A stretch of 64,000 bases of DNA from positions 134,001 to 198,000 of the forward strand of contig OY783192.1 of assembly GCA_963678675.1 (NCBI GenBank). Direction: 5' to 3'. The stretch is from Xiphydria camelus (Eukaryota > Arthropoda > Insecta > Hymenoptera > Xiphydriidae). Under the pieces are notes generated by a model. That model worked only from the letters and a program-made list of their open reading frames with translations. It had not been told where the DNA came from and did not search any database. Every line of letters starts with the position of its first letter. The stretch's first letter is position 1. This document shows positions 24,853 to 53,440 of the stretch, in pieces. The translations under genes were made by a program, and so were the position numbers.

Positions 24853-24911
24853 GTAACAGTTGGCCCCTCGCTTTTATTGCTTTCCACGGCAACGAGGAGC
24901 CAACTTCTTAG
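24853..24911. mobile_element. GTTGGCCCCTCG hairpin, core only
   Basis: AACAGTTGGCCCCTCG opposite CGAGGAGCCAACTT with CTTTCCACGG in the loop; outer arms weak. Confidence 0.6.
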
Positions 24912-25329
24912 GTCAACTCACTCCATTCTTGCCTGAGTACCTATAAAAGTCAAATGACTGAACGAAAAGAAATTGTTCGCATATCACACATACTATAATA
25001 TAATGTGCACTGTAAAAGTATCTGCCGTGTGGACCTATAGGTATATGTATCTACCTGTAGATCACTTTTGGTGTTAGATAATAATGGCATAAGACTGCGG
25101 CAATGACTCCAGATGTGGTAGGTATACAGAGTCGTCGCGACAACGGTGAAATGGTGTTAAAGATCAACATCACTTTTTTACTATGTGATGTAATCGTGAT
25201 GTGTCTCTATAATCGATGATTAAAGTATCTACGAAACGTGAATATTCGCGGTTAAACAGTTAAACGAGAAAATGAGCCAATCGCTGTTACAATTCTGAGA
25301 CAATAAACGTTGTTTATCGTTAATAAAGG

Positions 25330-25435
25330 AGAGCAAGGTAAGTTGAAATAGGAAGTTGACCCCTCGTTTGCATTACTTTCCATGGCTACGAGAGAGAGAG
25401 AGGGGCCATATTTTCCTATCTCAACTTGCCCTGAT
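25330..25435. mobile_element. GTTGGCCCCTCG hairpin element
   Basis: Arms AGGTAAGTTGAAATAGGAAG and CTATCTCAACTTGCCCT; the right half is disturbed by an inserted GAGAGAGAG run. Confidence 0.7.
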
Positions 25436-25515
25436 CTTCGCTACGACTATTTATCTTTCAAGAATATGTACACAGATAGCACAGCCTGCAGTTAGTCGAA
25501 AAAAAAACAACGTAT

Positions 25516-25622
25516 AGGAGAGACGAAAGCAAATTGACGCGAGAAGTTGACCCCTCGTTCTCATAGAAAGCAATGGAAACGAGGGGCCAACTTCGTACGT
25601 TGACTTTCTCCGATTTCTCCTA
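25516..25622. mobile_element. GTTGGCCCCTCG hairpin element
   Basis: Ends TAGGAGAGACGAAAG and CTTTCTCCGATTTCTCCTA; centre TTGACCCCTCGTTCTCAT opposite AACGAGGGGCCAACTTC. Confidence 0.75.
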
Positions 25623-26534
25623 CACTGCGACATAATTTCCCCTATTGTTCCGAGCGCGGCCTTGAAATCGTCTTATAAAATTCCTTGAAACCCGATTACG
25701 CATACCGACTTGAGCGTATCCTGACTAAAGACACGTAGGTACCTATCCACTTTATAAAAATAGAATTGGACGTACCGACGCCTTGCGTCGCGGATTCCTA
25801 CCTATATATCCAGATACACGACGTTCTTTCCGAGAGCCCCCATATCGCTTTGTCGCGGATCATCGCTCGACCAAGTAGGCGCGCGTGCGCGAATGCCGTC
25901 TATACGATTAATACCCCCATTTATTTTCCAAGTACGTAAGTAGGCAGCTCCGAGATACCATCGCGCGTATAGAGCAGTAGGTATAACCTCTATACGTACC
26001 TATGCAGATAGATACATATGCGAGGACGACGGCAACTGCGCCGATTAGCGGAGAAAACATCGGCGCGCGATTGGTCGGAAATATCGGCGACTCGCGCGAG
26101 AAAGGGGACTCGCGGTGCGAGCGGGCAAGGCCGGTTATTTTTATTAACGGAATCGTTTCCTCAGCCCGACGGAATTCGAATTCTTCTTACTTACGAGCAC
26201 GCGCGCGTGTACGCGACTGGGAATGACGCGTTTAACGCGTGTCGCCGGCGCACCCTGGTATATCGGCTGCTGTCGGTGTTTTATTTATGGGTGGTCATGA
26301 GTACATAGGTGCACAGGGTGGATATGAGACCGAGGGACACCAGAAGGGGGGTCGGGTGTAAATATCTTTATCGTAGATCGAAACGAACGAGTTGTGCGAG
26401 TGACGGGATTACTTACTTCGACTTCTTGTTGCGGCGCGAGCTGGAACGCAGCTTGTGTCTGTGTGTGCTAGCAAGTACATATGATAGATATCGCGTGCCT
26501 TGTCGATTTTCTATTTTACAATGCATTTAAATAC

Positions 26535-26645
26535 AAAAGAGAGAGCGGTGCGAGTTGAGATAGGGAGTAGGCCCCTCGTTTCCATTGATTTCAATGGCAA
26601 CGGGGGGCCAACTTCCTACGCCAACTTACCTCGTTTTCTTCTATG
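26535..26645. mobile_element. GTTGGCCCCTCG hairpin element, copy 1 of a cluster of three
   Basis: A palindrome of about 110 bp: GAGTTGAGATAGG...GGCCCCTCGTTTCCATTG on the left, CAATGGCAACGGGGGGCC...CCAACTTACCTC on the right. Confidence 0.7.
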
Positions 26646-26667
26646 TGTTCACGACGAATTTTGTTTA

Positions 26668-26769
26668 GGGGAGACCAGGGTAAATTGATAAGCGAAGTTG
26701 GCCCCTCATTTCCATTAGTTTTCATGGAAGCGGGGTGCCAACTTCTTGCGTCAATTTTCTCTGGTCTCC
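26668..26769. mobile_element. GTTGGCCCCTCG hairpin element, copy 2 of a cluster of three
   Basis: Foldback with ends GGGGAGACCAGGGTAAATTG and its near-complement ending CTCTGGTCTCC; core GTTGGCCCCTCATTTCCATT. Preceded by AATTTTGTTTA of the local tandem repeat. Confidence 0.75.
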
Positions 26770-26797
26770 TTTGCGTATTTCTTATGGATTTTCTTTA

Positions 26798-26900
26798 GGG
26801 GAAATCGGGGCAAGTTGATAAGGGGAGATGGCCCCTCGTTGCCGTGGAAGGTAATGGGAACGAGGGGCCAACTTCCTACATCAATTCGCCCCGGTCTTCC
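26798..26900. mobile_element. GTTGGCCCCTCG hairpin element with TTA target duplication
   Basis: 103-bp foldback, ends GGGGAAATCGGGGCAAG and GCCCCGGTCTTCC, flanked by TTA at 26795-26797 and 26901-26903. Removing it with one TTA restores TTTCTTTAACAATTCG, the same join as the neighbouring tandem units without insert. TTA duplication suggests PIF/Harbinger-type mobilisation. Confidence 0.75.
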
Positions 26901-26901
26901 T

Positions 26902-27225
26902 TAACAATTCGGAATACCTACCTGTTCGGTGCAGTTAGAGGCAGTTATTATCGCCGGTATTCATTTATATCTCCGGAAAGGAATTTTATTTAACAATTCG
27001 AAGTGTTCGAAGAACACGTATACCTACACGAAGGAAATTATCCCCGTAATAATCTACGTATTGAAAGGAATGTTATTTAATAATTCAAAGTGTTCATTGT
27101 AGTCGATGGAAATTATCGCCATGGTAAGAATCCACATCGGACTCACTTTCGAGGAATTTTGTTTAACAATTCGAAGCGCTCGGCGCACTCGAAGGCAGTT
27201 ATCGCCGGCATAAGAACCCATTATA
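26902..27225. repeat. Tandem array of about 85-90 bp units
   Basis: Four diverged units sharing TTTAACAATTCGAAGTGTTC and a distal GGCAGTTATCGCCGG segment, starting near 26902, 26991, 27075 and 27160. The AATTTT-TTTA part of the unit also lies in front of the hairpins at 26668 and 26798, so the array originally reached left to about 26,640. Confidence 0.7.
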
Positions 27226-27972
27226 TACGCACGTAATGTTTGCGTACGCATGATGTGTGTTTACATACCTACATAGGTACATATACGAGGTTCAAAGGAA
27301 AACGGGAACCAACAATCAACCGTGTAAGATTCGCCATTTCCGTCCGGTCGCTCAAGAGCGCGCGCCACAGTACGTCGACGGTACGTCCGCTGCTGGAGAC
27401 TTCGATGCCTGGTGATTTGGACGCGTATGTTGCCCGCAGAAACTTCGATGCCGCGACAGCGATATCCCCGCGTGCGGCTGTATACGCGCGAGGTACCTAC
27501 CTGCGCTTAGAGATAATTTGAACAAATGTAAAACAATGATTTTTTTTTACACCCCATTACACTATGTAGGTAGGTATATTCAAATACCTACTTGTGTGTG
27601 TGTGTGTGTCGACCTTACGAACAACAGCTCAAAATAAGAATCGTTAAAAAATTGCAGGTAAAATTAATAAATTTTATATTTAAATTGGTAATTCCATTTA
27701 ACGCTATTCTAATAAAATAAATAAATATCTACAATAAAAATTTCTACACAGCTAATAAAAATATAATATGAGAAAACCAATAAGTAGGTACCTAGATATT
27801 AAAGAATATTCGTACCTATACCTAAATATTATTGTATTTATGAAGCACCTATAATAATAATAAAATTTGCATTATTAAATAATAAGTTTTATTATGAAAG
27901 GTACACTATTTTTAAAAATGTGTATTTTTAATATAGGTAGGCCTACTCTTACTTATATGAAACTTTTTTGCA

Positions 27973-28135
27973 ATAGGCACGTGATTATGAAAACTAATAT
28001 ACTCCGTAATTAGGGGTATGTAAATTAATATATTTCCTTATGAAATTGCCTTTAAACATTTCACAAGGAAATATATTAATTTTCATAATCACGTGTTTGA
28101 AAGAAGCTTTATACAAAAGTATAGGTAGGTACTAC
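27973..28135. mobile_element. Foldback unit of the CACGTGATTATGAAAA family
   Basis: GGCACGTGATTATGAAAACT at the left and TTTTCATAATCACGTG at the right; a related unit is at 41022-41150 and a diverged one near 6122-6320. Confidence 0.6.
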
Positions 28136-28249
28136 AAAAATACAAATTTTATTCACAGTGCAGCCTGAATCTACCTATAAGAAATCGGATATCATCAAGT
28201 GACAATTTAACGACCAGTGTAAAGCTCTAACGTTTTCGATGCTCGCCCC

Positions 28250-28903
28250 TTAAACGCCATTAACATAATGCGCTTCGCGATCCACTAGTTCTTACCAAAC
28301 ATTTGCGTCCCTATATGGATCTATGTATCGATTACACTCCCACCTATCCTCCTTCTCCCTCTTGCTCTGGCACCTTCCGCCCGAGCGACGAATAAGAAAA
28401 AGAAAGAGGCAGCGGGAGACTTCGACGCGGGGGAGCGATATGTCGCGCGCCGCTCGAAATGGGGGGCGCGCGAGAGGCGCAGGTGCGACTGTGTGGCACC
28501 GCGAACTCTCGTAAGACTTAAATGCCTCCCCCCCGCCAGCGCGCGTGCGGCGAATGTAACAGGTAAATTCGTCGGGTCAATCGTTGTGCCGTTATATCGA
28601 ACGAAGCGTGCGAATGCGATCGCCAGATATTACGTCTAGCATACACGTGTAATCATGTGTAGGTATATATATATACGTACGTGGATATGCACGATTGTGT
28701 GTATACTTATACGGGTATTGTCTCGCACGAGGAATGTGTAGAAAGTGAAGTATCTTGGGTAACCCAAGAGCAAAGTATAGGTTGTCGGCCGCGAGGATGC
28801 TCCATGGAAGACTGCCTTCGCGTTCTCGCGGAAAGGTCAGGCGCGCGGGCTCCGCGCTGCGCGGCACATTGTGTCGTTCCTCGGTGCCGTTAGGTATAGG
28901 TAC

Positions 28904-28955
<52 letters not shown>

Positions 28956-30000
28956 CGCTAACGTTCGCAAACGTTTGCAAACGTTCGAAAACTTTGTACG
29001 GGAGATACATAGGTATACATACACCAGGGCCAACGTTGGCCTATGGCGCACGCGATTTCGCACCGCGCCGTGCAGTGGAACATCTTCCCTCGAACGCGTT
29101 AGCGGTGAGGCGCCCGAGGCGCGCTAAAATCCGCTTTACCTACGCGCCGACCTAACCTAACCCACATCACCGCGCGCGTACAACACGATCGCCTGCACCA
29201 ATACCGCTGCGATCGCTCGCATAACGTCCGACGTATAGTAATAAACTTGTTTACGGCCGCGAGAGGAAGATGGGACTTTCCTGCCGCTCCGGCGGCTCAG
29301 CGCGCGCGGTTAGCCTGTGGTTATTTGCTCCCTCTATCACGGCGCACACGCGTTCTCCCGCCTATGCGCGCGCCCCCGCACGGCGAGCGCGAGAGCATAG
29401 GTATCGCTCTCTAAAACTGACCGGTTTCGGAATTTTTCTACTCTTGTTTTCCTCGCGCACACACAGGCGATGCAAGCGGCCGCGGTAATGCTCGCGTACG
29501 GCCATTGTGAGCACGGCCCGCACGATCGAGAGACGAGATATCCGCATGTGTAGGTATAGTCGCGCGTATATAGGGTGTTTCAGAAGCGATGGCTCTATGT
29601 GGGCGGGTCTTGCAGCGCTACTCCTGGATCGGCTACCGAGTCCAAAAGTCTCGAATAATATTCTGCCGCGCGGATGAATTCGAACCTTCAACCGCTTCTC
29701 GAACTTCCTAAACGCCCGCGCGATTCTCGTAATCGACGCAATCTCTTCGCTAATAACCACCGCACGCATAACTGGCGCCCTTCCAGGGAGGAGACGGAGT
29801 GGGAGATTCAGCGGAGAGATTTTCCCGACTGATTGACCGAATGAAAGGTTCAATTGTGGTGGAGTCGTGTATGTAGTTATGCATTTCAGCCCAACTACAT
29901 CAGTCGAAAACATTCATTCCCAACGGATGTCAGCCTCGTTTAAACTCTTCTGCTCGTCAGGAGTAATTAAACATCGCTCTCGTCTAACCTGTACCTGCTT
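28250..30000. other. CpG-rich gene-free block
   Basis: High CG density to about 29,560, then TATAGGGTGTTTCAGAAGCG, which may be a transposon terminus. Overlapping short ORFs on both strands, none with a domain. Confidence 0.5.
28907..28952. repeat. (CT)23 tract
   Basis: 46 bp of CT following TAGGTATAGGTACCTA in a CpG-rich gene-free block. Confidence 0.95.
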
Positions 30001-30068
30001 CCTAAAGGTTCTATACATTATAACACTCCCATAGCTTTCTTCTTACGGTCGCGTATGCTCTGCCCTTT

Positions 30069-30182
30069 CCCAAGAAGAAACGGTAGGTCGAGATGACGTT
30101 CAATTGATATCATTCTGACTTAAGGGGACGTCGTGAGGATGTCATTTGAACGTCAACCCGCGACTTACCATTTCTTCTTGGG
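30069..30182. mobile_element. Foldback unit with CCAAGAAGAAACGGTA ends
   Basis: CCAAGAAGAAACGGTAGGTC opposite TTACCATTTCTTCTTGG; inner GATGACGTTCAA/TTGAACGTCA. Confidence 0.65.
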
Positions 30183-30184
30183 TT

Positions 30185-30697
30185 GTAGGGGATGGTGGGC
30201 CAAGATGGGGACGTTTTAAGAAAAGAAACACTGTTTAGTGGTAACTGCTCGTAATGAATAAATGACATTTAGACAATAAAGAGAGTCTTTAGTATATTTA
30301 CTCCTCAATGCAAAAATGAAAGGAACTTAATACTTAGCTACTTATATTTCATATAAGTCATAATTTCATTAAACTATACCTATGCACCATTTTGAAGTTA
30401 AGATACTATTTTATATGGATAAAATATAAAAGTTTGCTTATCGTATAATAGATTTACCGCAATAGGTGTTCAATCTCATCACAAACATTAGATCAACACG
30501 ATGATAAAATGACTTCATGCGCAAACTCTTATAAATTTGAAAGAGAGAATAGTCGATCGCTGGTATTTCGCGTGGGAGATTTTATCATTCCCAATAATAC
30601 TTAATTTTTCAGTTAGGTAGGACTATAGACGGCAACACTCATAAAAAGATACAACTAGTCTTACCCCGTGAACCCATCATGCCCCACCTTCCCCTAT
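30185..30697. mobile_element. Terminal-inverted-repeat unit with TAGGGGATGGTGGGCC ends
   Basis: Left TAGGGGATGGTGGGCCAAG, right CATGCCCCACCTTCCCCTA; 513 bp, AT-rich, no protein. Starts three bases after the foldback at 30069-30182. Confidence 0.6.
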
Positions 30698-31251
30698 CTA
30701 CGCTCGGTTTCTCGCGCTCTACGTCCGCGTTCGTCGTTTCACCAGGCAGCGCGTTGGCCAACGCAGCGCGCGTACCACGGCAGCTGCTCCGACGAACCCT
30801 CCTTGACTAGCGTTTTTCGCACCGTTCTAGGAATCCATTAAATCCGCATTCTTCTCGGGCGCAGCGGCGTGATATTAAATTGAGCGTGATTCATGCGGAA
30901 GTGCCCCCACCTGGCGATCGTAGGACAGGACTGCGGCGGGACACACTCGTACGTCTCGAGAGGTGTTCCACGATGAGGCGTCGCGTCGCGTGCCGTAATA
31001 CCTAGCCCATTCGCGCCGCGGTTACCAACGTCTGCTGTAATAACGAGAGCGACGATCCGTCCGCGCGAGTTACCTACGGTAACGAGGTTACTCAGCGACG
31101 CGATTATAGTTACGCCATTGCTTTGTAATTGTAGCGGAGGTTCGAAACGTCATTTTGAAACCTATTACTTTAAACGGCTTCATACGACGCATCGTATACG
31201 CTTTTATTCTTTTTAGTAATTTTACGTCTGTATTATACGGAATGAAGATAT

Positions 31252-31345
31252 TAATGGCACTATTCTGTTAAAACTGAGAACTCTATAAGATGCTACATAA
31301 AGCTCTATAGATTTGTACAATTTTCTTATGTGACTATAGGGCCTG
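31252..31345. mobile_element. Half copy of the foldback at 59048-59179
   Basis: TTAATGGCACTATTCTGTTA, GATGCTACATAAAGCTCTAT and TTTTCTTATGTGACT run parallel to the 59048 copy's left half. Confidence 0.5.
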
Positions 31346-31423
31346 GCTCGGCGAAGCTTCGCGCTACGCAAATGGATTTGGCACGTAAATTTACCGAGTT
31401 GCTTGATAGTGTCCTAAAATATA

Positions 31424-31562
31424 GGTATACCGGAGTAAGACGGGTTATCCGTTCGCAGGATCAGTAGCGCACTAACCGCGATAGTTTAATTTTTTAGGGC
31501 TGCCAATAAGATTGCGCGCAGTCGTCCCTAAAATCAGACAACCCGTCTTACACCGACGTATA
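31424..31562. mobile_element. Foldback unit with CGGAGTAAGACGGGTT ends
   Basis: ATACCGGAGTAAGACGGGTT at the left and AACCCGTCTTACACCG at the right, flanked by AGGTAT/ACGTAT. Confidence 0.6.
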
Positions 31563-31638
31563 TTTCAGGGCGTTTAATATACGCACAGGCGCTTTACAAG
31601 AAAGATTATCACAAGTACTCTCGCTGCAGCAGAGTCCG

Positions 31639-31640
<2 letters not shown>

Positions 31641-31696
<56 letters not shown>
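31641..31696. repeat. (CT)28 tract
   Basis: 56 bp of CT in a CpG-rich gene-free block. Confidence 0.95.
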
Positions 31697-31698
<2 letters not shown>

Positions 31699-32430
31699 CG
31701 GAGTACATTCCATAGACTCTACACCACGGCATATCGCCGGCGCAAGCTAACCATTCTCGCGCGAGAGCCCCGCGCGTGAAATCCAGGAGCCGTGCGATAA
31801 CCTTGAAAGCGAAAGACGACGAACTCTCCTCTCGCAGGTGTTTCACCGCGACTCCTCTTCGCTCATATACATCTGCGCCTTTCGCAAAGGTCAAAGTTCC
31901 CCTAGGAGTTGCCGTTAAGCACGCCGTCGACCGTGAAGATCGCTTTTAGACAATCCCCCCTCCTCAATTACCGCGGTGTAACCATCCAGATCAATTTACT
32001 CGAGTCACGAGAGGGGGAGGACTTCCTTACCATCGATTTGAACTCCTTCCTAGCCCCGCGCGCTCGCGCGCGGCCTCCAATCGGCCCTGCATCGATTACG
32101 CAAGGCTTCTTCAGATTTCAATCAAGGTGAAAGTTATTTCGCGCCGCGGTAATACGAACCTCCCGACGCGAAACTGTATCTACGGTGCACAGTATCCGTG
32201 CACGTCTGGTCCGTCGCGGACTCTTCCACGGTTTTACATAATTGCCAAGCGGCTCGGCAATGTCCTCGACGGCGCGCTAACCTTCCAGACGGATAATCGG
32301 TTCTCGCTGCAGGGTGGACTTCATCGCTGTCCCCTTTCCCCTCTTCTCAGTACACTCTCTTTCTCTCTCTCTTTCGTTTTATAGTTACTTTTTTTTATTG
32401 TTATACAGGCAGTTGTACACTATTCTAAAT

Positions 32431-32651
32431 TAGAGGTGTGCCAAAAGTAACTAGATGAACTGTTGATATATATAGGCCGTCAAATTGTCAATGCTCTATT
32501 TCAGTGCCAAATTGTCGACGGGCTACTGTCATTGGCAGTGAGATATTATGTCCACCAGTAGCAACAATTATTACTGTCAGCTGTTAACCTAACTACCAGA
32601 AACGACTGCAAAATCGACTGGTCAGTCAAAGTTAGTTTTGGCACACCTCTA
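32431..32651. mobile_element. Foldback MITE with TAGAGGTGTGCCAAAA ends
   Basis: TAGAGGTGTGCCAAAAGTAA and TTTTGGCACACCTCTA; flanks TTCTAAAT and ATTTAAAT could be a diverged 8-bp duplication (hAT-like), which is not certain. Confidence 0.65.
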
Positions 32652-32805
32652 ATTTAAATTAGCGTAATCACGGATTATATGTCACTGGTGATTTTCCAAA
32701 TTATCATTTTTTTAAATGTACTGGCCAATAGATAATTAATTCTTATGCATTGATTAACTACGATGGCGTTTGCCCATTAAAATAGCAACAACTAAAACTT
32801 GTTCA

Positions 32806-33032
32806 TACACTGAGAAAAAAATTTACTTGATCGAAATAAACGTGCCTTTGGATAGTCCCAAGAGCATATTTATTCGATTTAAATGAATATTGGTTGGATG
32901 CAAATATTAGATTATTGAATTAGTTAGATGTCATTTTAATCAAATCGATATTCATTTAAATCGAATAAATACGCTCTTGGGACTATCCAAAAGCACGTTT
33001 ATTTCGATCAAGTACATTTTTGTCTCAGTGTA
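32806..33032. mobile_element. TACACTGAGAAAA-family palindromic MITE
   Basis: TACACTGAGAAAAAAATTTA at the left; right end TTTTTGTCTCAGTGTA; arms of about 90 bp are more than 90 percent complementary. TA flanks. Confidence 0.8.
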
Positions 33033-33763
33033 GAAATGGCATCGTGGACACACGAGGCTTTAGTTTCTTTCTTTTTCTATTGTAATATAGCTAGTTTCTC
33101 TCTCAAATATTCTCTACAATTCTTCGTTTCTTTTCGCGCTTCGGCATGTTGTGTCCTTTATTTATCCTTTCTTCCCGTACCCTTTCTGCTGTTCGCTCTC
33201 GAAGGGAACCCCGTCCCAGAGTTAATAAATTGCTTCTTCTCCCCTTCTCCCTCTCCCCCTACAGCGCGTATATCGTCGCGACTCCGTTACCCCGCATCGT
33301 CGTTATCACCACGCGGACCCCCATTTAGGCACCAGTGCGGAATCTCGCCCGGCGTTACGTCACACCCGATTACAGAACAGTGTGGTGAGGAGGAGGGGTG
33401 ACACCGCAAAATTAGACGGCAAAACTGCAGGACGCTTCTCCGCGAGGGGCTCCAACTCCGGTGAATCAGTCCTTTGTGGCGGTTCGCGCGTCTCAGGGTC
33501 AACCACTTTTGTGGTACAGTGCACTCGCCGCGTGTATACCTATATAGCCGTACCTATACGCGCGTGCGATCTCGCGTCCGCGCCGCGAGTCGGCGAGACG
33601 GGATCGCGGGCGCTCTCTCGCCCCTATTATACCGAAGGCGAGAGCCGAGAGAAGGCCCCCTTCGGGACCGGGAGGGGCGAGCGCCCGGGCCGCCGGCGAA
33701 AAAAGAAATCCAAAAGACAAAACACCGTCTGTGGGAACGGGTCGATGGGACACTACGAGAATG

Positions 33764-34063
<300 letters not shown>

Positions 34064-34275
34064 CTTCCTCCTTCGTCCTGCTTCTTCCTTCGCCCCCCCC
34101 CCCCACCCTCCTCTTCCTTCTTCTCTTCCTCTCGAGAGGGGAATCGCGGCCGCTTCGCCTGCACTGACGTCATTCTCCGCGACGCGGGTTCGTAATCGCG
34201 AGCGGTACCACGGATTTTTTGTACGCGCGGTGTCCAGAGCGAGTTCGCGGGAAGACGTTGATCCTGCTTCCTCTC

Positions 34276-34530
34276 CGAGTACTATACGGAGTCCTTGCGT
34301 CTGATGTTGACATAGGAATCGTGCGAGTGCGAGTGAGAACGTCGATTAATCCTGATGAACGTATAAGAGCACCTTTGTCGCACATTTTCCGTCCTTCTAG
34401 AAGTTGTGCAGTTGAAGTGTGCGACAGAGACACTATGGATTCACCAGGGTTGATCCGCGTTCTCGCTCGCACTCGCACGATTCCTATGCCAATATCAGAC
34501 GCAAAGACCCCGTATACGCATGGTCGTGCG
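34276..34530. repeat. Large inverted repeat upstream of the protease homolog
   Basis: GGAATCGTGCGAGTGCGAGT (from 34315) opposite ACTCGCACGATTCC (to about 34482), extended by CTTGCGTCTGAT/ATCAGACGCAAAG further out. Confidence 0.65.
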
Positions 34531-35762
34531 GTATCGGTGGGGTGGAGTAGAACTCTATGCGGGAGAACCGTCGTCGATTGAAGATTTTACCGAGCTTCCC
34601 GTTTATTTTTCCTCGCTCTTCTCGCCTCTGCGGCGCGGTCACGCGACCCCTCTCTACTCGTAGCACCTCTACTACTCGGCGCCTTTCCGTTTCGACGAAC
34701 TCGAGAACTCGCAGCAGACGCGTAGCGGACGGGACGCTTGCAAGGTCCGCCATCTGCGTAGCTTCACAGTCGGGCGGGGGGTAATCAAAGGATCTTCAAC
34801 TGCGAGATATCTCTCGTAACATCACGTCCGGTCTTTTCGACGCGATTGCGGTGTTTCGAAAGTCACGTATCCTCGCAAAATTATGCGGTGGATACTGGAT
34901 CAGACGGACGTACAGCTAAGGTCGCAGCACTTATTGCGATACGCTTCGTAGCTGAATTAAATATTAGATTTATAAGAAGCTAACTGTTGCCCGCGACTTT
35001 ATCCACGTGGAGTTTGAATTGTTATAGTTTTTGTTTAATTGACGGGTATTAATGTTGGATATATGTAGGTACAATAAGAAATTTACACTCCTCTACCAAT
35101 CGTACGGTCCTGATGTCGCCTCCTGAATTGTACGCCGGCATCTTAGAACATTCGCTATTTTGTTTCAACCCAGCAAATATAACACAATGTTACGTGTAAC
35201 GTAACATGCGTGTGAGTTAGAATTTCGCACTCATTATGCATATAATGTAACTGTAATATGATACCCTTACGAAAGACAAAAAACTACCGAGGGAATAGAA
35301 CTACTACAGAGAACTACTGAAATCCAATAGTCAATACCCCACTAGAGTCCAATAGTGTTTCCTGTAGTAATTTCGTTCCCCCAGTAGAATTTTTCTATAA
35401 AGGTAGCGCTGTTACACTGCCGTTACACTAGGCTAAGTCTGTCTCTCTCGCACTCTCATGGCTTCTCGATGACGTCATAATACAGTAGAGAGAAACGCAC
35501 CAACAACTTTGCGAATAATTATTTCTTCAGGCATTTGCTTTTTCGCGTGACAATGAGAGAATATGTGTATATAGATTACAAATAGAGAGAATTATAAAAT
35601 AGAACTCTCTCAAGACTCCAATCATTTTTAACAGCGAGAGTGTGCATATTTCTCTCGTTACAGAACCAAGACCGCATGACAGACTCGGTCGCGGGCTCGC
35701 AGGTGAGAGCCTAACACGCTCGCGTCGAGGTACGAGGGATCCTACGGCAGAAGAATAAAGAA

Positions 35763-52110
<16,348 letters not shown>

Positions 52111-53440
52111 ACCCGGGACCGCGTCGCTGCATTCGAATATCGACGAAACATCGAAGCTTCGAGGCTACACTCTATTCGGCGAAACTAGCTTCTTCGGGTA
52201 ATCGCAACCGCGGGATGCCGAAGTAGCTGAGGGATTAGCTATTTCTATTGTACCGATGGTACGCGTTCCATGTGAAAATGTTCTTTACGGAGGAAATGTA
52301 CATCATGGTGTTCTTCTTCCAAAAGACGATGGAAAGAGAAACACCGCGCTGCAATAAAAATATCGTGCAATTTCCCGCGGATTTCCAAGCTAAACGTTCC
52401 TGCGCGTATGGGATGTTGTGAGAACTCTACTCGAAAATTCATTTCATCGATCGTCGCAACTGAGTTTCGCTCCTCGTTGAAATACATCGGCGAACTGTCG
52501 ACACAACGACTTAATATGTTATAGCGGCCGATCTTCCTTGCAAAAACGATAAGATAAAGTTATCCCACTTGTGTGCGATCAACGTGCCACGTTGACGACG
52601 CACATTTTATTGCTCACTTTCCATTTCGCCTTGCAATGTGAAAAGTCGTTCGAGTTTTGGGAACGAATGGAATTCATTTGATCGTGATGGAATATATATA
52701 CATATATATATATAATGCCTGATTATTGCTCTACTGCGAACGTAGGTGGTCTTCGGTACGACGATAGATCTACGACTTTTTTTTGATAAATGTGCCTTCA
52801 ATATTTCACGAGCGCCGCTCATATCCGTGCAACACATCATACTTTCAATCACACATCCAACGCAACGACCAACTTAAAATAGAAATGATCTAAAAATTCC
52901 ATAGCGTAGTTCTATCGTTGTACCGAGCTCTCAAAAAGAAACGTATAGACGAGGGATTGAAATTCGCAGTAGCCGAGCTTTTTTAAGGCTAAGAAAATAT
53001 CGTGTAAATATTGTATAAAGCGACTGTGTGTTTGACACGGTCAGAGAATTTTTTTTTACATACTTAGTCGATCGGGTCTCTTAATTGCCATTATCTTCCT
53101 CATGTGCTAATGCCAGCCCTCGAGCACTGCGAACTGGTCGGAAAGGGATCGATGTGTCTACCGAACGATATCAGCTCGACGTAAAGCGCTCGCCCGTGCG
53201 ACGCGCTATTGTTCCTTCGTCGAGTCCTTCAGCAATTGAAACCTCCTACGTTTGCTAGGAAAATTAGTATACGAAATATCCTTCGACTTAAGAGACCCCT
53301 ACTTATGTATCAACATTTATGCAATTGACAGTTTGTCTCGGAAATCCGTGCGAGAGGGATTCCCGAGATGAACGGTGCTTACGACCTAGAGATAGGTAGG
53401 ATAAATGTATATAATATATATGTGACTATTTTAATAAAAT
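52111..53440 (+). other. 3' untranslated region of the protease homolog
   Basis: AT-rich non-coding sequence after the TAA. Candidate poly(A) signals AATAAA lie at 52353-52358 and 53433-53438. No conserved ORF is seen. A TCAGAGAA-type repeat fragment is present near 53,040. The transcript end is inferred only. Confidence 0.4.

Noticed and set aside
26535..26900. CRISPR-like array because of three regularly spaced palindromic units
   Set aside because: Units are diverged foldbacks of over 100 bp with transposon-type flanks in a eukaryotic genome; no short identical repeats with unique spacers.
29362..29913. 183-codon minus-strand ORF
   Set aside because: Arg/Ala-rich translation of CpG-rich DNA with no motif; frames on the other strand are equally open.
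35160..35400. Possible foldback around GAACTACTACAGAGAACTACTG
   Set aside because: Complementarity between the proposed arms is patchy; I could not define ends.
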